A DNA stretch of 64,000 nt from JALHVH01 sp963773685 (GTDB lineage Bacteria; Acidobacteriota; Aminicenantia; Aminicenantales; Saccharicenantaceae). Position numbers and translations under genes: made by a program. Of the stretch, positions 56,356-64,000 are shown one piece after another. The notes under the pieces were generated by a model, which saw only the letters and a list, made by a program, of their open reading frames with translations, ran no database searches and was not told the origin of the DNA. Every line of letters starts with the position of its first letter. Within the stretch, counting starts at the first letter, position 1. The stretch is taken from NCBI GenBank assembly GCA_963773685.1, contig CAVZBY010000010.1:90648-154647 (forward strand), in the 5' to 3' direction.

Positions 56356-57370
56356 TCCGAATGTAGCCGCAGGCTTTAGCCTGCGTCTTTTCGCCCAAAG
56401 CGCTGGCCTGCACCCTGAAGAAGAGCGCAGGCTAAAGCCTGCGGCTACAGGTCATGAGCTTTAGTCTGCGTCTTTTCGCCCAAGGCGTCGGCCTGCACCT
56501 GAAGAAGACGCAGGCTAAAGCCTGCGGCTACAGGTCATGGGCTTTAGCCTGCGCATTTTCGCCCAAAGCGTCGGCCTGCACCCTGAAGAAGAGCGCAGGC
56601 TGAAGCCTGCGGCTACAGGTCATGAGCTTTAGTCTGCGTCTTTTCGCCCAAGGCGTTGGCCTACACCCCGAAAAAGAGCGCAGGCTAAAGCCTGCGGCTA
56701 TAGGTCATGGGCTTTAGCCTGCGCCTATGAACTTCCCCCCTTTCCTAAAGGGGGGGTTGGGGGGATTTGAGTCGCTAGAAATCCCCCCGCACCCCCCTTT
56801 TTCAAAGGGGGGGGGGAAATCCTGAGGCCGCAGTAACAGGCTATGCTTTTGGCTTCAGACGTGCGCTCATCGGTGTAGCCGCGGGCTTCAGCCTGCGCTC
56901 TCCGAGTGTAGCCGCAGGCTTTAGTCTGCGCCTTTTCGCCCAAGGCGTTGGCCTGCACCCTGAAGAAGAGCGCAGGCTAAAGCCTGCGGCTACAGGTCAT
57001 GAGCTTTAGTCTGCGTCTTTTCGCCCAAGGCGTTGGCGCTACACCCCGAAAAAGAGCGCAGGCTAAAGCCTGCGGCTACAGGTCATGGGCTTTAGCCTGC
57101 GACATTTGAACTTCCCCCCTTTCCTAAAGGGGGGTTTAGGGGGGATTTGAGGAGCTAGAAATCCCCCCGCACCCCCCTTTTCCAAAGGGGGGGGAAACCT
57201 GAAGCCGCAGTCTCAGGCTATGCTTTTGCTTCAACGTGCGCTCATCGGTGTAGCCGCAGGCTAAAGCCTGCGGCCACAGGTCATGAGCTTTAGTCTGCGT
57301 CTTTTCGCCCAAAGCGTCGGCCTGCACCCTAAAGAAAAGCGCAGGCTGAAGCCTGCGGCTACAGGGCTCG
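56356..57370. repeat. 1-kb array of 83-85 bp tandem units built on GTAGCCGCAGGC palindromes
   Basis: Each unit begins GCAGGCTAAAGCCTGCGGCT and contains GGTCATGAGCTTTAGTCTGC, TCTTTTCGCCCAAGGCGT and CCTGAAGAAGAGC. Unit starts at 56427, 56510, 56595 and 56680 give periods of 83-85 bp; further copies lie near 56970, 57058 and 57340. Two segments with G/C-run elements (56729-56890 and 57108-57260) are near-identical and about 379 bp apart, so there is a higher-order duplication too. No gene is supported inside. Confidence 0.85.
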
Positions 57371-57391
57371 TCTCGCTCGTCTCGCCTTCTT

Positions 57392-57420
57392 TTGACAGCC
57401 CCCCCTGTCTATTGTATATT
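57392..57420 (+). promoter_or_regulatory. lpxK operon promoter
   Basis: TTGACA at 57392-57397, a 17-bp spacer and TATATT at 57415-57420. The lpxK ATG (57430) follows after 9 nt with no Shine-Dalgarno, predicting a leaderless mRNA. Confidence 0.7.
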
Positions 57421-57429
57421 TCGGGGCAA

Positions 57430-58471
57430 ATGAAGCTCGCGCTTCTCGCGTTCTCGCCCCTATCCAGGCTCGCCTGCCGGACCAAGGACGTCCTCTACAA
57501 GCGCGGCCTCCTGAAGGCGAGGAAGGCGCCCCTGCCGACGGTCAGCGTCGGCAATCTCTCGTTCGGCGGCACCGAAAAGACCCCCCTGGCCATGGAGCTC
57601 ATCGCCCACCTCGTCCGGATGGGGCACCGTCCGGCCTTCGTCTCCAGGGGGTACCGCGGCTCGTGGGAGCGGAATGGGGGCATCCTTTCGGACGGCGCGG
57701 CCCTGCTCGGGACGTGGAAAGACGGCGGCGACGAGCCTTTCATGGTCGCCCGGCGATTCCCGAAGGCAGGGGTCTTCGTGGGCAAGGACCGGCTCGCTTC
57801 ATGCCTCAAGGCCCGGGAACTGGGCTTCACGGCCATCGTCCTGGACGACGCTTTCCAGCACCGGCGCCTCGCCCGGGACCTGGACGTCGTCCTCGTCAAC
57901 AATGCCGAGCGTCGGCCCCTCCGCGAAAGCCCCGCGGCGCTCGCTCCGGGCCGACGTCATCCTCGTTCGCTGGAGAGAAGGCATTCCCGATATTGGAGCC
58001 GTCCGGGTGTTTTTCCCCAAGGCGTCGGCTTTCGGCTACAAAGTTGTCCCGAGGGCGTTTATCGAGCCCGGCGCGAATGGAGAAGAGCATCCCCCCGCCT
58101 TCCTCAAGGGCCAGCGCGTGTTCGCGTTCTGCGGCATCGCGGGGCCTCAGCGCTTCCTGTCCACTCTTCGGGAACTCGGGGCGGAGGTCGTCGGCTCGCT
58201 CGTCTTCCCGGACCATTACAAGTACGCCGCGGACTCCTTGAAGAGGATAAAGCGCGCCTTCGGCGCCTCCGCGGCGCGATATCCTCGTCACGACGGAAAA
58301 GGATAGCGTCAAGCTTGCGCCTTCGGAAGGAATCGCGCACGCCGGTCGACGGATCTCGAGGGCATGCCCCTCCTGTTCCTTCGGATAGGGCTCGATATCG
58401 ACCCCGGCTTCTATAAGCGCTTCGAAGCGGCGATCGGGCCGGCCCCCGCGGCCCCCAAGGGACCGGAATGA
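57430..58471 (+). CDS. lpxK: Tetraacyldisaccharide 4'-kinase LpxK (four frameshifts)
   Basis: About 346 residues after correction. LpxK phosphorylates lipid A precursor. The P-loop reads VGNLSFGGTEKTPLAMELI; most LpxK proteins have GGTGKTP, so one Gly is Glu here. RPAFVSRGYRGSWE, the catalytic region GDEPFMVARRFP, GKDRLAS and VLDDAFQHRRLARDLDVVL are intact. Single extra bases at 57930-57933, 58277, 58344 and 58351 must be removed to read SLRADVILVRWREG, FCGIAGPQRFLSTLRELG, FPDHYKYA, DILVTTEKDSVKLAPSEG and MPLLFLRIGLDIDPGF. It ends with ATGA overlap with the acyltransferase. Confidence 0.87.
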
Positions 58472-59376
58472 AGACCCGGCTCGAATACGGCGCGTTCAAG
58501 GTCTTCATGTTCTTTTTCGCCGTCCTCCCCCGTTCCTGGTGCCTGAAGCTCGGGCGGGCGCTGGGGACGCTCACTTACCGTTGCGACCGCCACCACCGGA
58601 ACATCGCCCTGGCCAATCTCCGGCAGGCGTTCGGACAGGAAAAGGGCCCGGCCGAGCTCCGGGCGATCGCCCGGGATTCGTTCCGGCGGTTCGGGGAGAC
58701 CGTGGCCGACATCTTCAAGCTCTTCCATTGGAAGCCCGCGGATATCGCCGCGCTCATCGACATCGAAGGGCGGGAGAACCTGGCGGACGCGGTCGCCCGG
58801 GGCAAAGGCGTCCTTCTCTTCTCCGCCCACATCGGCAACTGGGAGGTCGGCTCGGCGGTCATCTCGAAAGCGGGGAAGTTCAGCGTCATCGCCCGCGCCC
58901 TGGACAACCCCTTCCTCGACAGGGCCCTCCTGAGGTTCCGCGAGGGCATGGGCGCCCAGGTCATCTACAAACAGCAGGCGGCGAAGAAGGTCCTCCAGGC
59001 CCTCCGGGACCGGGAGATCGTGGCCATCCTGGTCGACCAGAACGTCCTGCGCCGGGAAGCCGTCTTCGTCGATTTCTTCGGCCGCCCGGCCGGGACGACC
59101 CCCGCCCTGGGCGCGTTCCATCTGCGGACGGGCGCTCCGCTCCTTCCCGTCTTCTGCTTCCCGGCCGCCGCGGGCCGCTACCGCCTCCGCATCCTGCCCC
59201 CGGTCGCGTTCGTCCCCGGGGAGGACGTCGGGGCGGATGTGTTGAAAATAACCGGGATATGCACTAAAATCATCGAGACCGCGATCCGGGAGGACCCCTC
59301 TTCCTGGCTCTGGGTCCACGACCGCTGGCGCTCGAGGCCTAAGGACGAACATGACCACCAAACCGAGACCCCCTGA
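58468..59376 (+). CDS. Lipid A biosynthesis acyltransferase, LpxL/HtrB type
   Basis: A 302-residue membrane-bound acyltransferase. The catalytic HxxxxE motif is in LFSAHIGNWEVGSAVIS, and other blocks are RHHRNIALANLRQAF, FSVIARALDNPFLD, VAILVDQNVLRREAVFVDFF with GRPAGTTPALG, and SWLWVHDRWRSRP. It adds the secondary acyl chains to lipid A or acts on a related glycolipid. Start overlaps lpxK by 4 bp; the end overlaps rph by 26 bp. Confidence 0.9.
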   Translation: MKTRLEYGAFKVFMFFFAVLPRSWCLKLGRALGTLTYRCDRHHRNIALANLRQAFGQEKGPAELRAIARDSFRRFGETVADIFKLFHWKPADIAALIDIEGRENLADAVARGKGVLLFSAHIGNWEVGSAVISKAGKFSVIARALDNPFLDRALLRFREGMGAQVIYKQQAAKKVLQALRDREIVAILVDQNVLRREAVFVDFFGRPAGTTPALGAFHLRTGAPLLPVFCFPAAAGRYRLRILPPVAFVPGEDVGADVLKITGICTKIIETAIREDPSSWLWVHDRWRSRPKDEHDHQTETP

Positions 59377-60136
59377 AGAGTCCGGGCCGCCGGCGCGGTC
59401 CGGAAAGCGCGCTCCCGACGAACTGCGCCCCATCCTCATCCGGACGGATTACTTCGAGAACGCCGACGGGTCCGCCTACATCGAGATGGGGAAGACCAAG
59501 GTCGCGGCCTCGGCCACGCTCGACGACCGCGTCCCGCCGTTCCTCAAGAACACGGGGACGGGCTGGGTGACGGCCGAGTACTCCATGCTTCCCTGCGCCA
59601 CCGAGCGCCGGACGCCGCGGGAGCGGATGCCCGGCAAGATCTCGGGACGGACCCACGAGATCCAGCGGCTCATCGGCCGGGCCCTCCGCAGTGTCACGGA
59701 CCTCGCGGCCATAGGCGAGACGACCATTCTCGTGGACTGCGACGTCCTCCAGGCGGACGGCGGGACGCGGTCGGCCTCGGTCACCGCCGGGTGCATCGCC
59801 CTGGCCCTGGCCCTGAAGAAGCTCCTCGACCTCCGCTACGTCAAGGCCATGCCGCTCAAGCACCTCGTCGCCGCGGTGAGCGTCGGGCTCGTCAAGGGCC
59901 GGGAGCTCCTCGACCTCGACTACGCCGAGGATTCCTCGGCCGACCTCGACATGAACGTCGTCGAGACCGACAACGGCCAGCTCGTCGAGGTCCAGGCCTC
60001 GGCCGAGAAGAGCCCCTTCACCCGCAAGGACTTCGCGGCCCTGATGAAGCTCGCCGACAAGGGGATCGAGGACGTCATCGCGGCCCAGAGGGAGGCGTTG
60101 ATGAAAAAAAGCGTTCTCTTCATGGCCTACAAATGA
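59351..60136 (+). CDS. rph: RNase PH
   Basis: A 261-residue phosphorolytic 3'-5' exoribonuclease that trims tRNA 3' ends. It carries an extra 25-residue basic/Pro N-terminus before DELRPILIRTDYFENADGSA. Conserved blocks: MLPCATERRTPRERMPGKIS with GRTHEIQRLIGRALR (the arginines bind phosphate), TILVDCDVLQADGGTRSASV, and LLDLDYAEDSSADLDMNVV. A shorter start may be the real one, since the N-terminal extension overlaps the acyltransferase gene. Confidence 0.93.
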   Translation: MTTKPRPPEESGPPARSGKRAPDELRPILIRTDYFENADGSAYIEMGKTKVAASATLDDRVPPFLKNTGTGWVTAEYSMLPCATERRTPRERMPGKISGRTHEIQRLIGRALRSVTDLAAIGETTILVDCDVLQADGGTRSASVTAGCIALALALKKLLDLRYVKAMPLKHLVAAVSVGLVKGRELLDLDYAEDSSADLDMNVVETDNGQLVEVQASAEKSPFTRKDFAALMKLADKGIEDVIAAQREALMKKSVLFMAYK

Positions 60137-61068
60137 AGCGCATCCTCATCACGGGCGGCGCGGGCTTCCTCGGAAGCCACCTCTCGGACCGGCTCATCGC
60201 GGAGGGGGCGGACGTCGTCTGCATCGACAACTTCTTCTCCGGATCGAAGGACAACATCCGCCATCTGTTCCCGAACCCCTACTTCGAGCTCATCCGCCAC
60301 GACGTCATCCACCCGCTGTTCGTCGAGGTCGACCAGATCTACCACCTGGCCTGCCCCGCCTCCCCCATCCATTACCAGCAGAACCCCATCAAGACGGTCA
60401 AGACGACGGTCATGGGGACCATCAACATGCTCGGCCTCGCCAAGCGGATACGGGCGCGCATCCTCCTGTCCTCGTCCTCCGAGGTTTACGGGGACGCCAA
60501 GGTCCATCCCCAGACCGAGGCCTACTGGGGCAACGTCAATCCCATCGGCCTCCGGAGCTGTTACGACGAGGGGAAGCGGGTGGCCGAGACCCTGATGATG
60601 GACTACCACCGCCAGAACCGGGTCGAGACCCGGATCGCCCGCATCTTCAACACCTACGGGCCGCGGATGGCCGTGGACGACGGCCGGGTCGTCAGCAACT
60701 TCATCGTCCAGGCCCTCAAGGGCGAGCCCCTGACGGTTTACGGCGACGGGAGCCAGACGCGCTCGTTCTGCTACGTCACGGACCTCATCGAAGCGCTGGC
60801 CCGCCTGATGAACGTCGACGGCTTCATCGGCCCGGTCAACCTGGGCAATCCGGGGGAATTCACCATCCTCGAGCTGGCCGAAAAGGTCCTCGAGCTCACC
60901 GGCAGCCGCTCCCGGATCGTCCACGCCGCCCTCCCCCAGGACGACCCCGTCCGCCGGTGCCCGGACATCTCCCTGGCCGGGGAAAAGCTCGGCTGGAAGC
61001 CCACGATCAGCCTGGACGAGGGACTGCCGCCGACCATCACCTACTTCCGGGAGATGCTCGGCACGTGA
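60133..61068 (+). CDS. UDP-glucuronate decarboxylase-like NAD-dependent SDR
   Basis: A 311-residue extended short-chain dehydrogenase. NAD motif ILITGGAGFLGSHLSDRL, catalytic YxxxK in LRSCYDEGKRVAETL, and UXS-type blocks YHLACPASPIHYQQNPIKTV, SSSEVYGDAKVHPQ, TRIARIFNTYGPRMAVDDGR and YGDGSQTRSFCYVTDLI. This fits conversion of UDP-glucuronate to UDP-xylose, though closely related 4,6-dehydratases share several motifs. ATGA overlap with rph; overlaps the next gene by 4 bp (GTGA). Confidence 0.88.
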   Translation: MKRILITGGAGFLGSHLSDRLIAEGADVVCIDNFFSGSKDNIRHLFPNPYFELIRHDVIHPLFVEVDQIYHLACPASPIHYQQNPIKTVKTTVMGTINMLGLAKRIRARILLSSSSEVYGDAKVHPQTEAYWGNVNPIGLRSCYDEGKRVAETLMMDYHRQNRVETRIARIFNTYGPRMAVDDGRVVSNFIVQALKGEPLTVYGDGSQTRSFCYVTDLIEALARLMNVDGFIGPVNLGNPGEFTILELAEKVLELTGSRSRIVHAALPQDDPVRRCPDISLAGEKLGWKPTISLDEGLPPTITYFREMLGT

Positions 61069-61751
61069 AGCTCTCCGTCGTCGTCCCCGTCTTCAACGAG
61101 AAGGATACCATCGTCGAGCTCGTCCGGCGCGTCCGGGCCGTCGCCCTGCCCATGGAGCGGGAGCTCGTCATCGTGGACGACTTCTCGACCGACGGGACGC
61201 GCGACCTCGTACGCGGCCTCGAAGGGGAGAACACGCGGATCATCCTCCAGCCGAAGAACATGGGCAAAGGGGCGGCCCTCAAGGCGGGCTTCGCCGCGGC
61301 GACGGGGGACATCGTTCTCGTCCAGGACGCCGACCTGGAATACGACCCCGCCGAATACCCGGCGCTCCTCGCCCCCATCCTCGCCGGGCGGGCCGACGTC
61401 GTCTACGGGTCCCGGTTCCTGGGCGGCCCGCACCGGGTGCTCTTCTACTGGCACTCGGTCGGGAACAAGTTCCTGACCCGCCTGTGCAACATGGTCTCCA
61501 ACCTCAACCTGACCGACATGGAGACCTGCTACAAGGTCTTCCGGAGCGAGGTCCTGAAGAAGATCGACATCAAGTCCCGGCGATTCGGGTTCGAGCCCGA
61601 GGTCACCATCAAGGTCGCCAGGCTCAAGTGCCGGATCTACGAGGTCCCCATCTCCTACGCGGGGCGGGACTACTCCGAGGGAAAGAAGATCGGCTGGAAG
61701 GACGGCCTGGCGGCCCTCTGGCACATCTTCCGGTTCCGGTTCTTCGGCTAA
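61065..61751 (+). CDS. GT2 glycosyltransferase, dolichyl-phosphate-mannose synthase-like
   Basis: A 228-residue family 2 transferase with no C-terminal membrane helices. MKLSVVVPVFNEKDTIVELV, ELVIVDDFSTDGTRDLV, PKNMGKGAALKAGF, the metal-binding DADLEYDP and VVYGSRFLGG are typical of DPM1-like enzymes that load sugars on polyprenyl phosphate. NLTDMETCYKVFRSEV and GFEPEVTIKVAR confirm the subgroup. GTG start in a GTGA overlap with the decarboxylase-like gene, so the sugar nucleotide made upstream may be its donor. Confidence 0.9.
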   Translation: MKLSVVVPVFNEKDTIVELVRRVRAVALPMERELVIVDDFSTDGTRDLVRGLEGENTRIILQPKNMGKGAALKAGFAAATGDIVLVQDADLEYDPAEYPALLAPILAGRADVVYGSRFLGGPHRVLFYWHSVGNKFLTRLCNMVSNLNLTDMETCYKVFRSEVLKKIDIKSRRFGFEPEVTIKVARLKCRIYEVPISYAGRDYSEGKKIGWKDGLAALWHIFRFRFFG

Positions 61752-61782
61752 GGAGCGGGTCGGACCTGACCCCTCCCCGGCT

Positions 61783-61809
61783 TGACAACGCCTGACGCCC
61801 GCTATAATA
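61783..61809 (+). promoter_or_regulatory. Flotillin gene promoter
   Basis: TTGACA at 61783-61788 and TATAAT at 61804-61809, spacer 15 bp (or TAATAT at 61806-61811, spacer 17). A leader of about 100 nt follows, with AGGGAGGCCTCCC (a short inverted repeat, 61895-61907) and GAGGAGG before the ATG at 61919. Confidence 0.6.
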
Positions 61810-61918
61810 TTCGGTTTTAAGTGATCGCCTAAGGGATCCTTTTCGGGTAATTTCATTGGAAACAGGCTGATACGGAGACCCTCCTTTTATCGAAGGGAGG
61901 CCTCCCGAGGAGGTTCAA

Positions 61919-63343
61919 ATGAACATGGCATCCTGGCTGGTGCCGGCCGGCATCGTCGTCGTTTTCATCGCCCTCGTCGTTCTCATCATGGCCCTGCAGT
62001 ACCGGAAGGTCGGGCCCAATGAAGCCCTCATCATCTCGGGCGGCAGGAAACGGACGGTCATCGATCCCGACGGGACCCACAAGAAGGTCGGCTACCGCTA
62101 CCGCTTGGGCGGCGGAACGTTCGTTTGGCCCTTCACCGAGCGCGTCGACGTCCTGCCGATGGACATCATCACGCTCACCATCCGGACGCCGGAGGTCCTG
62201 ACGCACGGCGGGGTGCCCCTCATGGCCGAGGCCACCGGCCAGGTCAAGGTCGACTCCTCCGACTCAGGCATCCGCAAGGCCGCCGAGCAGTTCCTCGGCC
62301 AGGGCAAGGACGGCATCCGCGACGTCGCCATGACCGTCCTCGAAGGCAAGGTCCGGGAGGTCATCGGCACGCTGACCGTCGAAGACATCTACCGGGGCCG
62401 CCAGGACTTCTCGAACCGCGTCGTCCAGGCCGTCAAGAGCGACCTGGCCTCCATGGGCCTGGTCATCCTCTCGTTCGCCCTCAAGGACATCAGCGACACC
62501 CAGGGCTACATCGACGCCCTATCCAAGCCGCAGATCGCCGCCGCGAAGCGCGACGCGGCCATCGCCCAGGCCGAGACCGAGAAGGAATCCATCATCAAGT
62601 CCTCCCAGGCCCGGAAGGAAGGGGAGGTCGCCCGGCTCCAGGCCGAAGCCCAGATCGCCAAGGCCCAGTGGGAGAACGAGGCCAAGAAGGCCGAGTCCCA
62701 GGTCTTCGTGAACTCCAAGAAGGCCCAGGCCGATTTCTCCTACGAGCTCGAGCGCTACAAGCTCAATCAGGAGATCAAGAAAGAAGAGGCCAAGGTCCGC
62801 CTCATCGAAAAGGAAGAGGCCATCAAGATCGAGCAGGCCGAGATCTCCCGCAAGGAGAAGGAGCTCGAATCCAACGTCCTCAAGCCCGCCGACGCCCGCA
62901 AGTACCAGATCAAGGCGGAAGCGGACGCCGAGGAGTACCGCATCCAGGCCGAGGGCAAGGGCAAGGCCGAAGCCATGAAGCGCGAGGCCGAAGCCATGGC
63001 CGACCAGACCCGGCTCAAGGGGCTGGCCGAGGCCGAGGCGATGACGAAGAAGGCCGCGGCCTGGGAGAAGTACAACCAGGCGGCCGTCCTCGAGATGTAC
63101 CTCAAGGTCCTGCCCGACCTGGCCCGGGCCGTCTCCGAACCGCTGTCGAAGGTGGACAAGATCATCGTCGTCGGCGGCGGCGGGGACAAGGACCTCGGCA
63201 CGACGAAGATCACCGGGCAGGTCGCCCAGATCCTGGCCCAGATGCCCGAGGTCGTGAAGACGCTGACCGGCGCCGATCTCAACAAGTTCCTCCGGGACAA
63301 GATCTCGCCCGAATCCAAGCCGGCCGAACCGGCGAAGAAATAG
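61919..63343 (+). CDS. Flotillin-like SPFH membrane-scaffold protein
   Basis: A 474-residue protein: an N-terminal helix (residues 6-27), a band-7/SPFH domain (YRKVGPNEALIISGGRKRTV, VDVLPMDIITLTIRTPEVLT, GQVKVDSSDSGIRKAAEQFL, LASMGLVILSFALKDISDTQ), then a long Glu/Ala/Lys coiled coil (about 215-400) with EAMKREAEAMADQTRLKGLA and a C-terminal VEV-like KIIVVGGGG region. Flotillins organise membrane microdomains. The gene has its own promoter and no NfeD-type partner is seen. Confidence 0.92.
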   Translation: MNMASWLVPAGIVVVFIALVVLIMALQYRKVGPNEALIISGGRKRTVIDPDGTHKKVGYRYRLGGGTFVWPFTERVDVLPMDIITLTIRTPEVLTHGGVPLMAEATGQVKVDSSDSGIRKAAEQFLGQGKDGIRDVAMTVLEGKVREVIGTLTVEDIYRGRQDFSNRVVQAVKSDLASMGLVILSFALKDISDTQGYIDALSKPQIAAAKRDAAIAQAETEKESIIKSSQARKEGEVARLQAEAQIAKAQWENEAKKAESQVFVNSKKAQADFSYELERYKLNQEIKKEEAKVRLIEKEEAIKIEQAEISRKEKELESNVLKPADARKYQIKAEADAEEYRIQAEGKGKAEAMKREAEAMADQTRLKGLAEAEAMTKKAAAWEKYNQAAVLEMYLKVLPDLARAVSEPLSKVDKIIVVGGGGDKDLGTTKITGQVAQILAQMPEVVKTLTGADLNKFLRDKISPESKPAEPAKK

Positions 63344-63673
63344 GCCGCGGCAAAAAAACTCTGCCCCGATATGAGCTTTAACGCCAAGATGAGTTTCATC
63401 ACGAAAATCCCCCCTGGCCCCCCTTTAGGAAAGGGGGGAATTCTCGTGCCCGAGCCTATATTATCGTTCGGAGCGTACTGATGTTCTCGTACGGAGCGCT
63501 GATATTATCGTGCGGGGAGTGCTGATGTTCTCGTACGGAGCGCTGATGCTTCCCCCCCTTTGTAAAAGGGGGGTGAGGGGGGATTTAACCCCCCTTTGTA
63601 AAACGGGGGATAGGGGGCATGTCTCTACCCCCCTTTGTAAAAGGGGGGAGAGGGGGGATTTATGGGGGGATTT
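63344..63673. repeat. G/C-run repeats and 25-bp direct repeats before the aminotransferase
   Basis: At 63407-63443 and 63551-63672 there are four CCCCCTTT/AAAGGGG elements, the last three almost contiguous. Between them (63461-63550) a direct repeat, TCTCGTACGGAGCGCTGATG and variants with ATTATCGT, occurs about four times. The final GGGGGGATTT of the last element sits 4-13 nt before the next start codon. Confidence 0.75.
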
Positions 63674-64000
63674 ATGATCTCAGAAACCGTAAACAAAATA
63701 GGCGCTTCGCCGACCCTCAAGATCTCGGCCAAGGCCAAGGCCATGAAGGCCGAGGGGATCGACGTCATCGACCTGAGCGTCGGGGAACCGGACTTCCCCA
63801 CTCCCGAGAACGTCAAAGAAGCCGGCATCAAGGCCATCCGGGAGAACTTCACCAAGTATACCGAGAACACCGGCATCGCGGACCTTCGGAAGGCGATCGC
63901 CGTACGGCTCAAGGACGACTACGGCCTGACCTATGCCCCGAACGAGATCATCGTCTCGGCCGGGGCCAAGTCCTCCCTCTACCACCTCGTCCAGGCGCTC
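63674..64000 (+). CDS. Class I/II PLP aminotransferase, aspartate aminotransferase-like (cut by window edge)
   Basis: The first 109 residues of a fold-type I aminotransferase of the bacterial aspartate-aminotransferase 1b type: ISETVNKIGASPTLKISAKA, DVIDLSVGEPDFPTPENV, FTKYTENTGIADLRKAIAVR and EIIVSAGAKSSLYHLVQAL. The lysine lies beyond the window. The ATG at 63674 is preceded by the tail of a repeat element whose GGGGGGA is the only possible Shine-Dalgarno. Confidence 0.9.
   Translation, partial: MISETVNKIGASPTLKISAKAKAMKAEGIDVIDLSVGEPDFPTPENVKEAGIKAIRENFTKYTENTGIADLRKAIAVRLKDDYGLTYAPNEIIVSAGAKSSLYHLVQAL

Noticed and set aside
56356..57370. CRISPR array
   Set aside because: The units are wholly repetitive with no unique spacers, the period is 83-85 bp and no cas gene is nearby.

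Overview
The window is GC-rich, densely coded chromosomal DNA from a bacterium with a Gram-negative envelope. It carries LPS export and lipid A genes (lptB, an LptC/LptA fusion, lptE, lpxK, an LpxL-type acyltransferase) and a complete Tol-Pal operon. The gene order, the many CCCCCCTTT/AAAGGGGGG and GTAGCCGCAGGC palindromic repeats and the SPASM-rich peptide cluster resemble Aminicenantes/Acidobacteriota-like genomes. That placement is an inference; no rRNA or tRNA gene is present to test it.

Layout. 0-10 kb: 5' end of uvrA, a PLP aminotransferase, an AT-rich Doc-type toxin-antitoxin pair, a DUF1998-type helicase, an MFS exporter, a Tat-exported aldo/keto reductase with iron-sulfur motifs, an RluA-family protein lacking the usual catalytic Asp, and the EF-P paralogue EfpL. 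10-17.7 kb: KtrA/KtrB potassium uptake, divergent from tolQ-tolR-tolA-like-tolB, then pal-cpoB-ssb and a small cupin. 17.9-28.7 kb (minus): one long operon reading recJ, lptC/A fusion, lptB, rpoN, hpf, ptsN, short hprK, rapZ, mannose-type EIIA, HPr, ptsI. This is a regulatory phosphotransferase system with no sugar permease. 29.4-33.75 kb: ftsY-ribD-ribE-ribBA-HEAT protein.

33.75-40.2 kb is the most unusual region, a putative RiPP cluster: three radical SAM/SPASM enzymes, an HPr-kinase-like protein, a class I methyltransferase, a 66-residue Cys-containing precursor with its own promoter, and, convergently, a PqqD-like protein and an S26-type peptidase. The precursor ends in Ser, a plausible target for the HPr-kinase-like enzyme.

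40.2-45.2 kb: dtd, rpsT, holA, lptE, leuS. 45.9-48.7 kb: a BtuCDF/FecBCD-type ABC importer. 49-55 kb: small membrane proteins, an M20 amidohydrolase, ComEC and an acidic secreted protein. 55.4-64 kb: a lipoprotein, a 1-kb repeat array, lpxK, acyltransferase, rph, a UDP-glucuronate decarboxylase-like enzyme, a GT2 glycosyltransferase, a flotillin and the start of another aminotransferase.

Three general points. First, at least 14 genes, several essential (leuS, lpxK, ribD, tolQ), are split by single-base indels although the protein continues perfectly in the next frame; this looks like sequence or assembly error, so these genes are given here as single loci. Second, five genes (helicase, recJ, ftsY, a DUF948-like gene, lpxK) have a -35/17 bp/-10 promoter whose -10 box ends exactly 9 nt before the start codon, implying leaderless mRNAs. 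Third, two interspersed palindromic repeat families fill nearly every intergenic gap longer than about 150 bp.
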